Shown here in pieces: positions 9,347-17,378 of a stretch of DNA of 64,000 bases; within the stretch, counting starts at the first letter, position 1, and every line of letters starts with the position of its first letter. The notes under the pieces are model-generated. The model was given only the letters and a program-made list of their open reading frames with translations. It was not told where the DNA came from and did not search any database. Location: the NCBI GenBank assembly GCA_963730555.1, contig CAVSSS010000011.1:62001-126000 (forward strand). Reading direction: 5' to 3'. This DNA comes from Roseiarcus sp963730555 (GTDB taxonomy: Bacteria; Pseudomonadota; Alphaproteobacteria; Rhizobiales; Beijerinckiaceae). The translations under genes and the position numbers were made by a program.

Positions 9347-10994
9347 ATGAAGTCGCCGCCCCGATCCCAAGACGAGACGCCCAAGGAGGCGACCAAGGCG
9401 CGGCTGCGTCTCTACAATACGCTCACCCGCCGCAAGGAAGATTTCGCGCCAATCGACCGCAAGCGCGGTGCGTCTCTATGTCTGCGGGCCCACCGTCTAC
9501 GATTTCGCCCATATCGGCAACGCCCGGCCGGTCATCGTGTTCGACGTGCTGTTCCGGCTCTTGCGATATATCTACGGGCCGAATAGCGTGAAATATGTCC
9601 GTAACATCACGGACGTCGACGACAAGATCAACGCGCGCGCCGCCCGCGACTTTCCCGCTCTCCCGCTCAACGAGGCGATCGCCAAAGTGACGGAAGCGAC
9701 CGAACGGCAGTTTCATGACGACGTGGCGGCGCTGGGCGCGCTGCCGCCGACGCACGAGCCGCGCGCCACCCAATATATCGACACGATGCGCGCGATGATC
9801 GAGCGGCTGATCGCCCGCGGCGTCGCCTATGTCGCCGAGGATCACGTGCTGTTCTCGCCGAATGCGATGGACGCGCTTGCCTGGGCGCCGCGGTACGGGA
9901 CGCTCGCGCATCGTTCGCTCGACGAGATGCTGGCCGGAGCGCGCGTCGATGTCGCGCCTTACAAACGCGGCCCGATGGACTTCGTGTTGTGGAAGCCGTC
10001 TAAACCAAGCGAACCCGGCTGGCCGAGCCCGGCGGGCATTGCGGCGCTCGGGCGTCCAGGCTGGCATATCGAATGCTCAGCCATGTCGATGGCGACGCTG
10101 CTCGAGCCGTTCGGCGGCGGTCTCCAATGCGACGATCCGAGCCGCAATACCTTCGACATTCACGGCGGCGGCGTCGACCTCGTTTTTCCGCACCACGAGA
10201 ACGAGATCGCGCAATCCTGCTCGGCCTTTCATTCGTCGGCCATGGCCAACGTCTGGATGCATAACGGCTTCCTGCAGGTCGAAGGCGAGAAGATGTCGAA
10301 GAGCCTCGGCAACTTCGTCACCATCCACGAACTCTTGCGCACAACCAAGTTCGGCGGCCGTAAATGGTCCGGTGAGGCGCTGCGCCTCGCGATGTTGCGT
10401 ACGCATTACCGTCAGCCGATCGACTGGACGGTGAAAGCGCTGGAGGAAGCGGAGGCGACGCTCGACCGCTGGTACGAGGCGGTCGGCGACGCTAAACCAA
10501 GCTTAGCGGTGTCCGACGCCGTACTGGATGCCCTGAACGATGACCTGAATACCCCCGCGGCTCTATCCGAGCTCCATCGCCTCGAACGTTCAGAGGACGC
10601 TGCTTTTCGCCAAAATCGTCATCGCGAGGAGGCCGAAGGCCGACGCGGCGATCCTGGGGAGCCGCAGCCCTTTATCCCTGAATTGCTTCGCTCCGCTCGC
10701 AATGACGGCGATGGTTCGACCGAATGGCGGCGCCCTCAAGCGCACGAACTTCTCAAGGCGAGCGCCAATCTCCTCGGCCTCCTGCAGCAAACGCAATCCG
10801 AGCGTCAGGCGATCGTGCTCAGAGAGGCGAAGATCGACGCCGCCGAGATCAATGCGATCGTCGCCGAACGCGCTCAAGCGCGCGCCGCGCGAAACTGGGC
10901 CGAGTCCGACCGGCTACGGGACCAACTCGCCGCGGTCGGCGTCGCCATCAAAGACAATAAGGATGGCACGACGACCTGGGAGCTCAAGCGATGA
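9347..10994 (+). CDS. cysS: Cysteinyl-tRNA synthetase (apparent frameshift, internal palindromic insert)
   Basis: Class I aminoacyl-tRNA synthetase charging tRNA-Cys. The N-terminus (RLYNTLTRRKEDFAPID) is in one frame and the rest, from RLYVCGPTVYDFAHIGNA (HIGH-type signature), in the next; one surplus base near the GG at 9468-9469 explains this. Zn ligands appear in WHIECSAM, the HHENE motif follows, and the KMSKS motif is EKMSKSLGNF. Between LSELHRLER and the C-terminal ELLKASANLLGLL the protein has an extra segment of about 45 residues encoded by a palindromic repeat (10617-10707) that stays open in frame. The repaired protein is about 45 residues longer than usual. The stop overlaps the next gene by 4 bases. 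The gene is essential, so the frameshift is probably an artefact. Confidence 0.95.
10617..10707. repeat. Palindromic repeat inserted inside cysS
   Basis: The 91-base element has near-identical inverted ends: CGTCATCGCGAG at 10617-10628 and CTCGCAATGACG at 10696-10707, with one mismatch. Its interior is rich in short complementary blocks. The CGTCATTGCGAG end resembles dispersed palindromic repeats of Hyphomicrobiales intergenic DNA (from general knowledge). Here it lies in the C-terminal coding part of cysS and is translated as RHREEAEGRRGDPGEPQP and following residues without a stop, much as Rickettsia palindromic elements do. Confidence 0.75.
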
Positions 10995-11491
10995 GCGTTG
11001 TCTCGCTTCGTCCCTATCTGCCTGCCGACGTGCGCCGCTGCGCTGAGATCTTTCGCTCGAGCATCGATGAGCTCGCCGCGGATGACTACGACGAGGATCA
11101 GCGCGAGGCCTGGGCTGCGCGCGCCGACGACGAACAGGCTTTCGGCGCCATGCTCAAGGAGGCCTTGACCTTGCTCGCCGTGATCGAGGGCGCGGTCGCA
11201 GGCTTCGCCACTCTCAAAGGCGCCGATCAAATCGACATGCTGTTCGTCGCTCCCGAATTCGCCCGTCAAGGCGCGGGCCGCGCGCTCCTCGAAGCGCTGA
11301 CGAAGCTGGCTGAAGCGCGCGGGGCGAAACGCCTGACCGTCGAAGCGAGCGATGCCGCGAAGCCCCTCTTCGAGCGCCAGGACTTTACGTCTCAACAGCG
11401 CAATCTCGTCCGCGTCGGCGACCAATGGCTCGCCAACACCACTATGACCAAGACGCTCGCCGGCGATTCGACGCCTCCAACCCGACACTGA
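10991..11491 (+). CDS. GNAT-family N-acetyltransferase
   Basis: 166-residue Gcn5-related acetyltransferase. The acetyl-CoA site is visible as IDMLFVAPEFARQGAGRALL, which contains the R/Q-x-x-G-x-G/A type motif A. The fold begins with SLRPYLPADVRRCAEIF, and a late motif LTVEASDAAKPLFERQDF is typical of YafP/ElaA-like members. The ATG at 10991 overlaps the cysS stop (ATGA), so translation is coupled. The following cimA starts 11 bases after its stop. The substrate cannot be predicted. Confidence 0.85.
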   Translation: MSVVSLRPYLPADVRRCAEIFRSSIDELAADDYDEDQREAWAARADDEQAFGAMLKEALTLLAVIEGAVAGFATLKGADQIDMLFVAPEFARQGAGRALLEALTKLAEARGAKRLTVEASDAAKPLFERQDFTSQQRNLVRVGDQWLANTTMTKTLAGDSTPPTRH

Positions 11492-11502
11492 CAGATAAGC
11501 TC

Positions 11503-13101
11503 ATGGCCAAAGAACGCCTCTATCTGTTCGACACCACGATGCGCGACGGCGCGCTGACCACCGGCGTCGATTTCTCGCTCGACGACAAGCGCCGCATCGC
11601 CGCGATGCTCGACCGGCTCGGCGTCGACTATGTCGAGGGTGGCTATCCGGGCGCGAACCCGCTTGACACCGAGTTCTTCAAGAAGAAGCCGACAACCCAT
11701 GCCCGCTTCTGCGCCTTCGGCATGACCAAGCGCCCAGGCCGCTCGGCCGCCAATGATCCCGGCCTTGCGGGGCTCATCGCCGCCGACGCCGATGCGATCG
11801 TCTTTGTCGCCAAGTCGTGGGATTATCACGTCCATGTCGCGCTCGGCTGCACGCTCGACGAAAACCTCGAGGCCATAGCCGACAGCGTGAAGGCGGCGGT
11901 CGCGGCGGGCCGCGAGACGATGGTCGATTGCGAGCATTTCTTTGACGGCTACAAGGCCAATCCAAAATATGCGCTCGCCTGCGCTCGCGCCGCGATCGAT
12001 GCCGGCGCGCGCTGGGCGGTGCTCTGCGACACCAACGGCGGAACGCTTCCGCATGAGATCGAACGCATCGTGGGCGAGGTCGCGCGTCTTATTCCCGGCG
12101 AGAGTCTCGGCATCCATGCCCACAACGACACCGGCAACGCGGTCGCCAATTCGCTCGCCGCCATCCGCGCCGGCGCGCGGCAGGTCCAGGGCACGCTGAA
12201 TGGTCTGGGCGAGCGCTGCGGCAACGCCAACCTTGTCAGCCTCATCCCAACATTGGCCTTGAAGCCCGAGCTCAACGAGCGTTTCGAGACCGGCGTGACG
12301 GCAGAGGCCTTGCGCGAGATCACCCATGTCTCGCGGACCTTCGACGAATTGCTCAACCGCGCGCCGAACCGGCACGCGCCCTATGTTGGCGCGTCGGCCT
12401 TCGCCACCAAGGCCGGCATTCACGCGTCCGCGCTCGCTAAAGACCCCCGCACCTACGAGCATATGCCGCCGGAGAGCGTAGGCAACACGCGCGCCGTGCT
12501 CATCTCCAATCAGGCCGGGCGCTCGAATCTGCTCGCCGAGCTCAAGCGGTTGGGGGTCGAAGCGGATCCGGCCGATCCGCGCCTCACGCGACTGCTCGAT
12601 GAGGTCAAGTCGCGTGAGGCGCAAGGCTTCACCTATGAGGCGGCCGGCGCATCGTTCGAACTTCTGGCGCGCAGACTGCTCGGCGGTCTTCCGGAATATT
12701 TCGTTGTCGAGAGTTTTCAGGTCGGCGTCGAGCGCAAACTGGTCGCGCCCGGCGTCACCTATTCGGCTTCGCAAGCGGTCGTTAAGATCCGCATCGGCGA
12801 GGAACGGCTGATTTCCGTTGCAGAGGGCAACGGCCCGGTCAACGCGCTCGATCTCGCTTTGCGCAAGGACCTTGGCGTCTATCAGAAATATATCGAGAAC
12901 TTGGAGCTGCGCGACTATCGCGTGCGCGTCTTCCAGGGCGGAACCGACGCGGTGACGCGCGTCTTGATCGAGTTCGGCGACGGAAACGGAGACACATGGT
13001 CGACGGTTGGCGTGTCCGGCAACATCATCGACGCCTCGTTCCAGGCGCTGGTTGACGCCATCACCTATCGGCTGCTCAAGGTCGGCGTCGCGGCGCAATA
13101 G
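11503..13101 (+). CDS. cimA: (R)-citramalate synthase
   Basis: 532-residue member of the isopropylmalate/homocitrate synthase family, CimA type. It condenses acetyl-CoA and pyruvate to citramalate for the threonine-independent route to isoleucine. The catalytic TIM barrel starts LYLFDTTMRDGALTTGVDFS. The metal-binding His pair is in GIHAHNDTGNAVANSL, and NGLGERCGNANL is characteristic of the family. After about residue 390 comes the regulatory LeuA-dimer domain (FRVF-like: LRDYRVRVFQGGTDAVTRVL). The start MAKERLYLFDTT at 11503 was chosen over 11425 because the extra 26 residues overlap the GNAT gene and are not conserved. The GTDAVTRVL signature favours CimA over LeuA. Confidence 0.93.
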   Translation: MAKERLYLFDTTMRDGALTTGVDFSLDDKRRIAAMLDRLGVDYVEGGYPGANPLDTEFFKKKPTTHARFCAFGMTKRPGRSAANDPGLAGLIAADADAIVFVAKSWDYHVHVALGCTLDENLEAIADSVKAAVAAGRETMVDCEHFFDGYKANPKYALACARAAIDAGARWAVLCDTNGGTLPHEIERIVGEVARLIPGESLGIHAHNDTGNAVANSLAAIRAGARQVQGTLNGLGERCGNANLVSLIPTLALKPELNERFETGVTAEALREITHVSRTFDELLNRAPNRHAPYVGASAFATKAGIHASALAKDPRTYEHMPPESVGNTRAVLISNQAGRSNLLAELKRLGVEADPADPRLTRLLDEVKSREAQGFTYEAAGASFELLARRLLGGLPEYFVVESFQVGVERKLVAPGVTYSASQAVVKIRIGEERLISVAEGNGPVNALDLALRKDLGVYQKYIENLELRDYRVRVFQGGTDAVTRVLIEFGDGNGDTWSTVGVSGNIIDASFQALVDAITYRLLKVGVAAQ

Positions 13102-13236
13102 TCGTGTTCATCGAACCGCTATCTGCGTCATGTAGGCGGCGAGCGGGACGATGCATCCAACGAGCGGAAGCGATAGAGGATTTATAAACCAGCGTCTCGC
13201 AAAGTCGCCGCGGGTTCGTCGGCTTGACTCTTCACG

Positions 13237-13262
13237 GGAACAATACGGAAAAGCCAGGCGTT
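13237..13262 (+). promoter_or_regulatory. EcfG-type general stress promoter
   Basis: GGAAC at 13237-13241 and CGTT at 13259-13262 are separated by exactly 17 bases. This matches the EcfG (sigma of the PhyR-NepR general stress response) consensus GGAAC-N16/17-CGTT known from alphaproteobacteria. It lies 39 bases before the ATG of the GCG_CRPN-type gene, a natural promoter distance. Confidence 0.75.
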
Positions 13263-13301
13263 TTCTGAAATGACGACAAGGACTTCAACCGGAGGATTTT
13301 G

Positions 13302-13701
13302 ATGCGAATTGCTTCCTGGGCCTCGATAGCCGCCGTTTCCACACTGGTTGCCGGATCAGCCGCGGCGATGCCGACCCCTGCGCCGTACCATGCAGATTTG
13401 GGAGTTACTCTGGCCGCCGGCGGCTGCGGATACGCTTACCACCGCAACGTCTACGGGGCTTGCGTGCCGAACGGCTATGGGTGGGGCGGCGGCGTCGTCG
13501 TGGCGCCAGGATTATACGGCGCCCCAGGCTGGCACGGCGGGTATTACGGCGGCGCCGGCTGGCACGGCGGCTACTATCAGCGGCGGCTACTATCACGGCG
13601 GTGGTTGGCATGGCGGGGGATGGCGCGGCGGGGGATGGCACGGCGGGGGCGCTCACTGGCACGGCGGCGGCGCGCACTGGCACGGCGGCTACCACCGATA
13701 G
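13302..13701 (+). CDS. Secreted GCG_CRPN-type glycine/histidine-rich protein (apparent frameshift)
   Basis: Small exported protein of about 132 residues. It has a signal peptide (MRIASWASIAAVSTLVAGSA, cleavage near AAA-MPTP) and then a segment GGCGYAYHRNVYGACVPNGY that fits the GCG_CRPN prefix motif. A low-complexity tail of HGGYYGG, HGGGW and AHWHGG repeats ends GGYHR. The frame shifts once near 13579-13581; the tail continues cleanly in the next frame to the TAG at 13701. A strong GGAGGA ribosome site lies 5 bases before the ATG. An EcfG-type promoter upstream and a hairpin terminator downstream mark it as a single stress-induced gene. The function of this family is unknown; the His-rich tail could bind metal. 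Confidence 0.75.
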
Positions 13702-13720
13702 TTCATCGTTGTGGGCATCG

Positions 13721-13750
13721 ACGTGAGCCCGAAATTCGGGCTCACGTTTT
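13721..13750 (+). terminator. Rho-independent terminator
   Basis: An 11-bp perfect stem, ACGTGAGCCCG (13721-13731) with CGGGCTCACGT (13737-13747), has a five-base loop and runs into a short T tract. It lies 20 bases after the stop of the GCG_CRPN-type gene. Confidence 0.8.
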
Positions 13751-13988
13751 GATCCCTTCGAGATTATTTGAAGCGGCGGCTGGTCACCGAGCCCCCCGGC
13801 TCCCTACCGGCGCGATTGGCTGTTCGACGGAGTCTTTCGCGCGCCAAGCGATTCTCTGCGCGCAACGTTAGGCCGCATCGACGCGCTATAGAAAGCAGTC
13901 GTTTTTTTTTGCGTCTCGCGGGAATAAACCGCGCCTCCCTCGAGTTCCCCTCCTTTGACGGCGCTTTTCGCCGCAGAAGGAGAGAGTC

Positions 13989-14915
13989 ATGACGCACGAT
14001 CACGACGGCGGGCTCGACCGCCGGCAAACGCTCAAATGCATGCTTTGGGCCGGAACCGGCGTGGTGTGGACGGTCGCGGGCGGCGTGCCCTCGTCGCGGC
14101 TGATCGGCTCGACGAAAGCCGCAGAGGGCGGCTTTTCCTTCATCCAGATCTCCGACAGCCACATCGGCTTCGCCAAGCCCGCCAACCCGGATGCGCGCGC
14201 CACTCTTGGGGCGGCGATCGATAAGATCGTGGCAATGCCGGACAAGCCGGCGTTCATGATCCATACCGGCGATATCAGCCATGCGGCCAAGGCGAGCGAA
14301 TTCGACGACGCGCAGCAAATGATCGGCCGCGCCAAGCTCGACATCCACTATGCGCCTGGCGAACATGACATTCTCGACCCCAAGACGCGCGACGTCTATC
14401 TCGAGCGCTTCGGCAAGGGAGCGACCGGCGGCGGCTGGTATTCCTTCGATCAGGGCGGCGTGCATTTCATATCGCTCAACAATGTCGTCGACCTGAAGAA
14501 GAACGGGCTTGGCTCGCTCGGCTCAGATCAGCTCGAGTGGCTGGAAGACGATCTCAAAGGCAGATCCGCTTCGACGCCCATCGTCATCTTCTCTCATATC
14601 CCGCTCTGGATGATCGCGCCTGAATGGGGCTGGGGCACGGAGGATTCGGCGCAGGCGCTCGCCTATCTCTCGCGCTTCGGTTCGGTGACCGTGCTCAACG
14701 GCCATATTCATCAATTGATGCAGAAGGTCGAAGGCAACGTCGCGTTCCACACCGCCCGTTCGACCGCCTTTCCGCAACCGGCGCCAGGAACGGCGCCGGC
14801 GCCGGGACCGAAGCTCGTGCCCGCGGGCGAATTGCACAAATGGCTCGGCGTTCGAGAGGTGGTCTACTCGCCTACGTCCACTGAGCTCGCCGTCACGGAC
14901 TCTGATCTAGACTGA
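13989..14915 (+). CDS. Exported calcineurin-like metallophosphoesterase
   Basis: 308-residue metallophosphoesterase. The N-terminus has a twin-arginine-like motif (LDRRQTLKCMLWAGTGVVW) followed by a hydrophobic stretch, so export by Tat is likely. Metal-ligand motifs follow in order: QISDSHIGF (D-x-H), IHTGDISH (GD), an APGEHDILD block where GNHD is usual, FSHIPLW, and NGHIHQ (GHxH). A proline/alanine-rich linker precedes the C-terminus. The start at 13989 has a good AGGAGAG site. It heads a same-strand run with a c-type cytochrome, an ECF sigma factor and an anti-sigma factor, suggesting a periplasmic role controlled by that sigma factor. The substrate is unknown. Confidence 0.87.
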   Translation: MTHDHDGGLDRRQTLKCMLWAGTGVVWTVAGGVPSSRLIGSTKAAEGGFSFIQISDSHIGFAKPANPDARATLGAAIDKIVAMPDKPAFMIHTGDISHAAKASEFDDAQQMIGRAKLDIHYAPGEHDILDPKTRDVYLERFGKGATGGGWYSFDQGGVHFISLNNVVDLKKNGLGSLGSDQLEWLEDDLKGRSASTPIVIFSHIPLWMIAPEWGWGTEDSAQALAYLSRFGSVTVLNGHIHQLMQKVEGNVAFHTARSTAFPQPAPGTAPAPGPKLVPAGELHKWLGVREVVYSPTSTELAVTDSDLD

Positions 14916-14924
14916 GATGCGTCG

Positions 14925-15458
14925 ATGAGGCTGTTCCGCTTTCTCGAATCCCTCTCTCGCGGCGCCTGTTGCGAAACGGGCGTCCTCCCACCGCCCAACA
15001 CGTTGCGGGCGAGGGACTTTTCGGCTCGCCTTCGCTCGGTCACCCACGCCGAGTGGAGGGACGAGTGGTCTCTCCGAAGGGAGAAATACGCCGCCGCCGT
15101 GACGCTTGCAGCCGCAATCTCAGCAGCGCTCGCACAGACCGCGTGGGCCGGCGGACTCACCGGAGACGCCGCTCGCGGCGAGACGCTTTATCAGGCCTGC
15201 CAGGATTGTCACTCGCTCGACAAAAACGACGTCGGCCCACGGCATCGCGGCGTCTTCGGGCGCAGGGCCGCTTCGCTGCCCGATTACGACTATTCGGACG
15301 CGCTCAAATCAGCCAATATCGTGTGGAACGAGGAGACGCTCGACAAGTGGCTGACCGATCCTCAGGCTGTCGCGCCCGGCGCCAAGATGTTCTTTCACCT
15401 GGACAACCCGCAGGACCGGGCCGACGTGATCGCTTACCTCAAGGAGCGCGCCAAATAG
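14925..15458 (+). CDS. Periplasmic c-type cytochrome (start uncertain)
   Basis: Class I cytochrome c. The haem motif is CQDCH in YQACQDCHSLDKNDVGP, and the distal Met is probably in PGAKMFFHLDNP; the C-terminal helix is DVIAYLKERAK. The signal peptide is AAAISAALAQTAWA with cleavage before GGLTGD. The ATG at 14925 gives a long unlikely N-terminus. A GTG at 15099 begins exactly at the hydrophobic part. A GTG near 15065 in another frame would give a basic leader and imply one more indel in the GCC repeats near 15090. The gene follows the metallophosphoesterase by 9 bases from the first ATG. An electron-transfer role is clear; the partner is unknown. Confidence 0.8.
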   Translation: MRLFRFLESLSRGACCETGVLPPPNTLRARDFSARLRSVTHAEWRDEWSLRREKYAAAVTLAAAISAALAQTAWAGGLTGDAARGETLYQACQDCHSLDKNDVGPRHRGVFGRRAASLPDYDYSDALKSANIVWNEETLDKWLTDPQAVAPGAKMFFHLDNPQDRADVIAYLKERAK

Positions 15459-15480
15459 GGCGCGCGCCAAGGCGCGGCTC

Positions 15481-15507
15481 GCGAAAAAGTGGGAACCGGT
15501 TTTTCGC
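15481..15507. repeat. Short palindromic repeat between cytochrome c and ECF sigma genes
   Basis: GCGAAAAA at 15481-15488 is matched by TTTTTCGC at 15500-15507 around a GTGGGAACCGG core. The GTGGGAACCGGTTTT core resembles a dispersed palindrome of Hyphomicrobiales genomes (general knowledge). It may form a stem-loop in the transcript between the two genes. Confidence 0.5.
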
Positions 15508-15544
15508 GAAAAGCGCGCGAAATTAGGAAACTAGGACACGGCGC

Positions 15545-16078
15545 TTGAGCAACCCAATTGCCGAGAAGCGCTTCCGCGAGATCGTGCCACCCCTGCTCGA
15601 TGATGCTTACTCACTCGCCAAATGGCTGTCGCACAGCCCAACCGACGCCGAGGACATCGTGCAGGACGCTGCGCTGCGCGCGCTTCAGGCTCTCTCCAGC
15701 GTCTCTGTCGATCGGCCGAAACCCTGGTTTCTCTCCATTGTGCGCAACGCCGCCATGACCTTCATGGCGCGCAACCGGCGCAAGACCGTGGCATACGCTG
15801 GCGACATGGCGGATTTGGACGCGCTCGATTTGCGTGAGGGCGATGACGCGGCGCCCAATCCCGAACAGGAGCTTATCGCGCTTCAAGATGGCGAGCGCTT
15901 GCGTCAGGCGATCGCGAGGCTGCCCTCGCCCTTTCTAGAAACGCTCGTCATGCGCGACATCAACGGCCTCTCCTATCGCGAGATCGCCGAAGCGACCGAG
16001 ACTCCGGTCGGCACGGTGATGTCCAGGCTCGCGCGCGCCCGTAGCCTTCTCGCCAAAATCTTGACGTCCGAGCCATGA
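15545..16078 (+). CDS. ECF-type RNA polymerase sigma factor
   Basis: 177-residue sigma-70-like factor with only regions 2 and 4. Region 2 is LDDAYSLAKWLSHSPTDAEDIVQDAALRALQAL through the basic RNAAMTFMARNRR; region 4 is the helix-turn-helix GLSYREIAEATETPVGTVMSRLARAR. The start is a TTG at 15545, as no ATG or GTG fits region 2. The downstream gene, 13 bases away, encodes a membrane anti-sigma factor, the classical regulator pair. It differs from the EcfG sequence type, so it is probably not the factor that reads the two GGAAC promoters in this window. Confidence 0.9.
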   Translation: MSNPIAEKRFREIVPPLLDDAYSLAKWLSHSPTDAEDIVQDAALRALQALSSVSVDRPKPWFLSIVRNAAMTFMARNRRKTVAYAGDMADLDALDLREGDDAAPNPEQELIALQDGERLRQAIARLPSPFLETLVMRDINGLSYREIAEATETPVGTVMSRLARARSLLAKILTSEP

Positions 16079-16091
16079 CGAGGACCGAGTC

Positions 16092-16937
16092 ATGACCGAC
16101 CGCGACCTCAACGAACGGCATCTGAGACTCAACGCTGCGCTCGACGGCGAACTCGACCCCATGGGCTCGCTCGAGTTCGAACGCGAGCTGCGCGATGATC
16201 CGGCGCTCGCCGCTGAATACCGGCGCCTCACAGCGCTGCGCGGCGCGGTCCGCCGCCATGCGCCGCGTGAAGCGGCGCCTCAAGCGCTCGTCGACCGCAT
16301 CGCGGCGCTGACGGCGTCCACGCCGGCGGCTCCTGCGATTCAGGCGGCCTCGAGCCGGACTACGACGGTCGTCCCGTTTCGGCGTCGCGCGTGGCTCGAT
16401 AGCCGCGCGCTTGCGATGGCGGCCTCCTTCGCTGTCCTCGGCTTTGCAGTCGGCGCGGGGCTTACGTCGCTGCACGCGCCCGCCGGCTCCAGCGATGTCG
16501 TCCAACATCTGGTCTCGGATTTCGCCCGCGCCGAGATCGCCGGCCAACCGTTCGACGTCGCCTCATCCGACCGGCATACGGTCAAGCCCTGGCTCGCCAA
16601 GCGCACCACCGTCAGCGGAACCATTGTCGATCTCGCGCCGGAGGGCTTCCCGCTGGTGGGCGGACGGGTGAGCATCGTGGACCGAGTCCCGACGCCGACG
16701 CTCGTCTATCGGCACAACGAGCACGTTGTCGCGGTGACCGAGCTGCCGCTCGACGCCAAGGGCGTCCGCGGTGGGAGAGGCGGAATCGAAACGATCGACG
16801 GCTACCATGTCGTGCGCTGGTCCGACGCGAACCTCACTTACGTCGCCGTTTCCGACATGGACGAGAAGGCGCTTGGCGAATTCGTCGAGGCGTTCCGGCG
16901 CGGCGGCGGCGCCGCGACTGAGCCGACCCGGCCGTAA
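16092..16937 (+). CDS. Membrane anti-sigma factor
   Basis: 281-residue protein. The cytoplasmic N-terminal anti-sigma domain (RHLRLNAALDGELDPMGSLE) lacks the Cys residues of zinc anti-sigma factors. One transmembrane helix follows (ALAMAASFAVLGFAVGAGL, about residues 105-125) and then a periplasmic domain. Paired directly downstream of the ECF sigma gene, it should hold that factor inactive until a periplasmic signal arrives. The outer part (RTTVSGTIVDLAPEGFPLVGG and GYHVVRWSDANLTYVAVSD) fits RsiW/ChrR-unrelated anti-sigma factors common in alphaproteobacteria. The signal is unknown; the neighbouring cytochrome and phosphoesterase hint at redox or envelope stress. Confidence 0.82.
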   Translation: MTDRDLNERHLRLNAALDGELDPMGSLEFERELRDDPALAAEYRRLTALRGAVRRHAPREAAPQALVDRIAALTASTPAAPAIQAASSRTTTVVPFRRRAWLDSRALAMAASFAVLGFAVGAGLTSLHAPAGSSDVVQHLVSDFARAEIAGQPFDVASSDRHTVKPWLAKRTTVSGTIVDLAPEGFPLVGGRVSIVDRVPTPTLVYRHNEHVVAVTELPLDAKGVRGGRGGIETIDGYHVVRWSDANLTYVAVSDMDEKALGEFVEAFRRGGGAATEPTRP

Positions 16938-17378
16938 CGCGCTCCGACCCAGCGGGCGGGTCCCCGCCCCGGAAAATGCTCCGGTCCCTCGGGCGCGCCG
17001 TGCCAACCGCAGACTCGGCATTTTCTGGACAAAACCGAAAGTCCATGCTATACATGTTTCCATTCGTGGAACCTAGCTTCCGCCTCGCCTGCAGGCGCTT
17101 CGCGAGGAAAAGAGGGCGGGAGAGCCTTGAAATGCAAGTCGCTTCGAACCCTGAGGCCGCCCCAATTTTTATTTGGATTCGCTGCAACCCATTGAAAAGT
17201 CCCAATTCGGACGAATAAAACCAAGGAAATCCAAGAAAAATTGCTTGGATTTCCTTGGTTTTATTTGGTTTTGTTTGGCGGCGGGAAGCGGCTTGGCCGG
17301 CGGCGCCTCCGAGCCCGAAGAGCACCCACGCCGGGCGCTCGCAGCGTTTTTCATCCTTCAGGCGGTCGACCTCGGATC
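16938..17378. other. Intergenic region with AT-rich repeat
   Basis: This 441-base gap between the anti-sigma gene and the GST gene contains copy A of the TTGG-box repeat (17163-17279), including a 22-bp perfect hairpin. No gene was recognised. The hairpin could end transcription of the anti-sigma operon. Confidence 0.5.
17163..17279. repeat. TTGG-box repeat, copy A (22-bp hairpin)
   Basis: This AT-rich element is in inverse orientation to copies B and C. It has a perfect 22-bp inverted repeat at 17214-17235 and 17244-17265 (ATAAAACCAAGGAAATCCAA type) with an 8-base loop, and a flank that on the minus strand reads CGTCCGAATTGGGACTTTTC followed by AATGGGTTGC. The same flank occurs in copies B (23746-23798) and C (28993-29087). 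No coding potential was seen. Confidence 0.8.

Noticed and set aside
11392..13098. 568-codon open frame on the minus strand opposite cimA
   Set aside because: It is a shadow of the GC-rich cimA codon pattern. It has no family motifs, while the plus strand carries a complete citramalate synthase.
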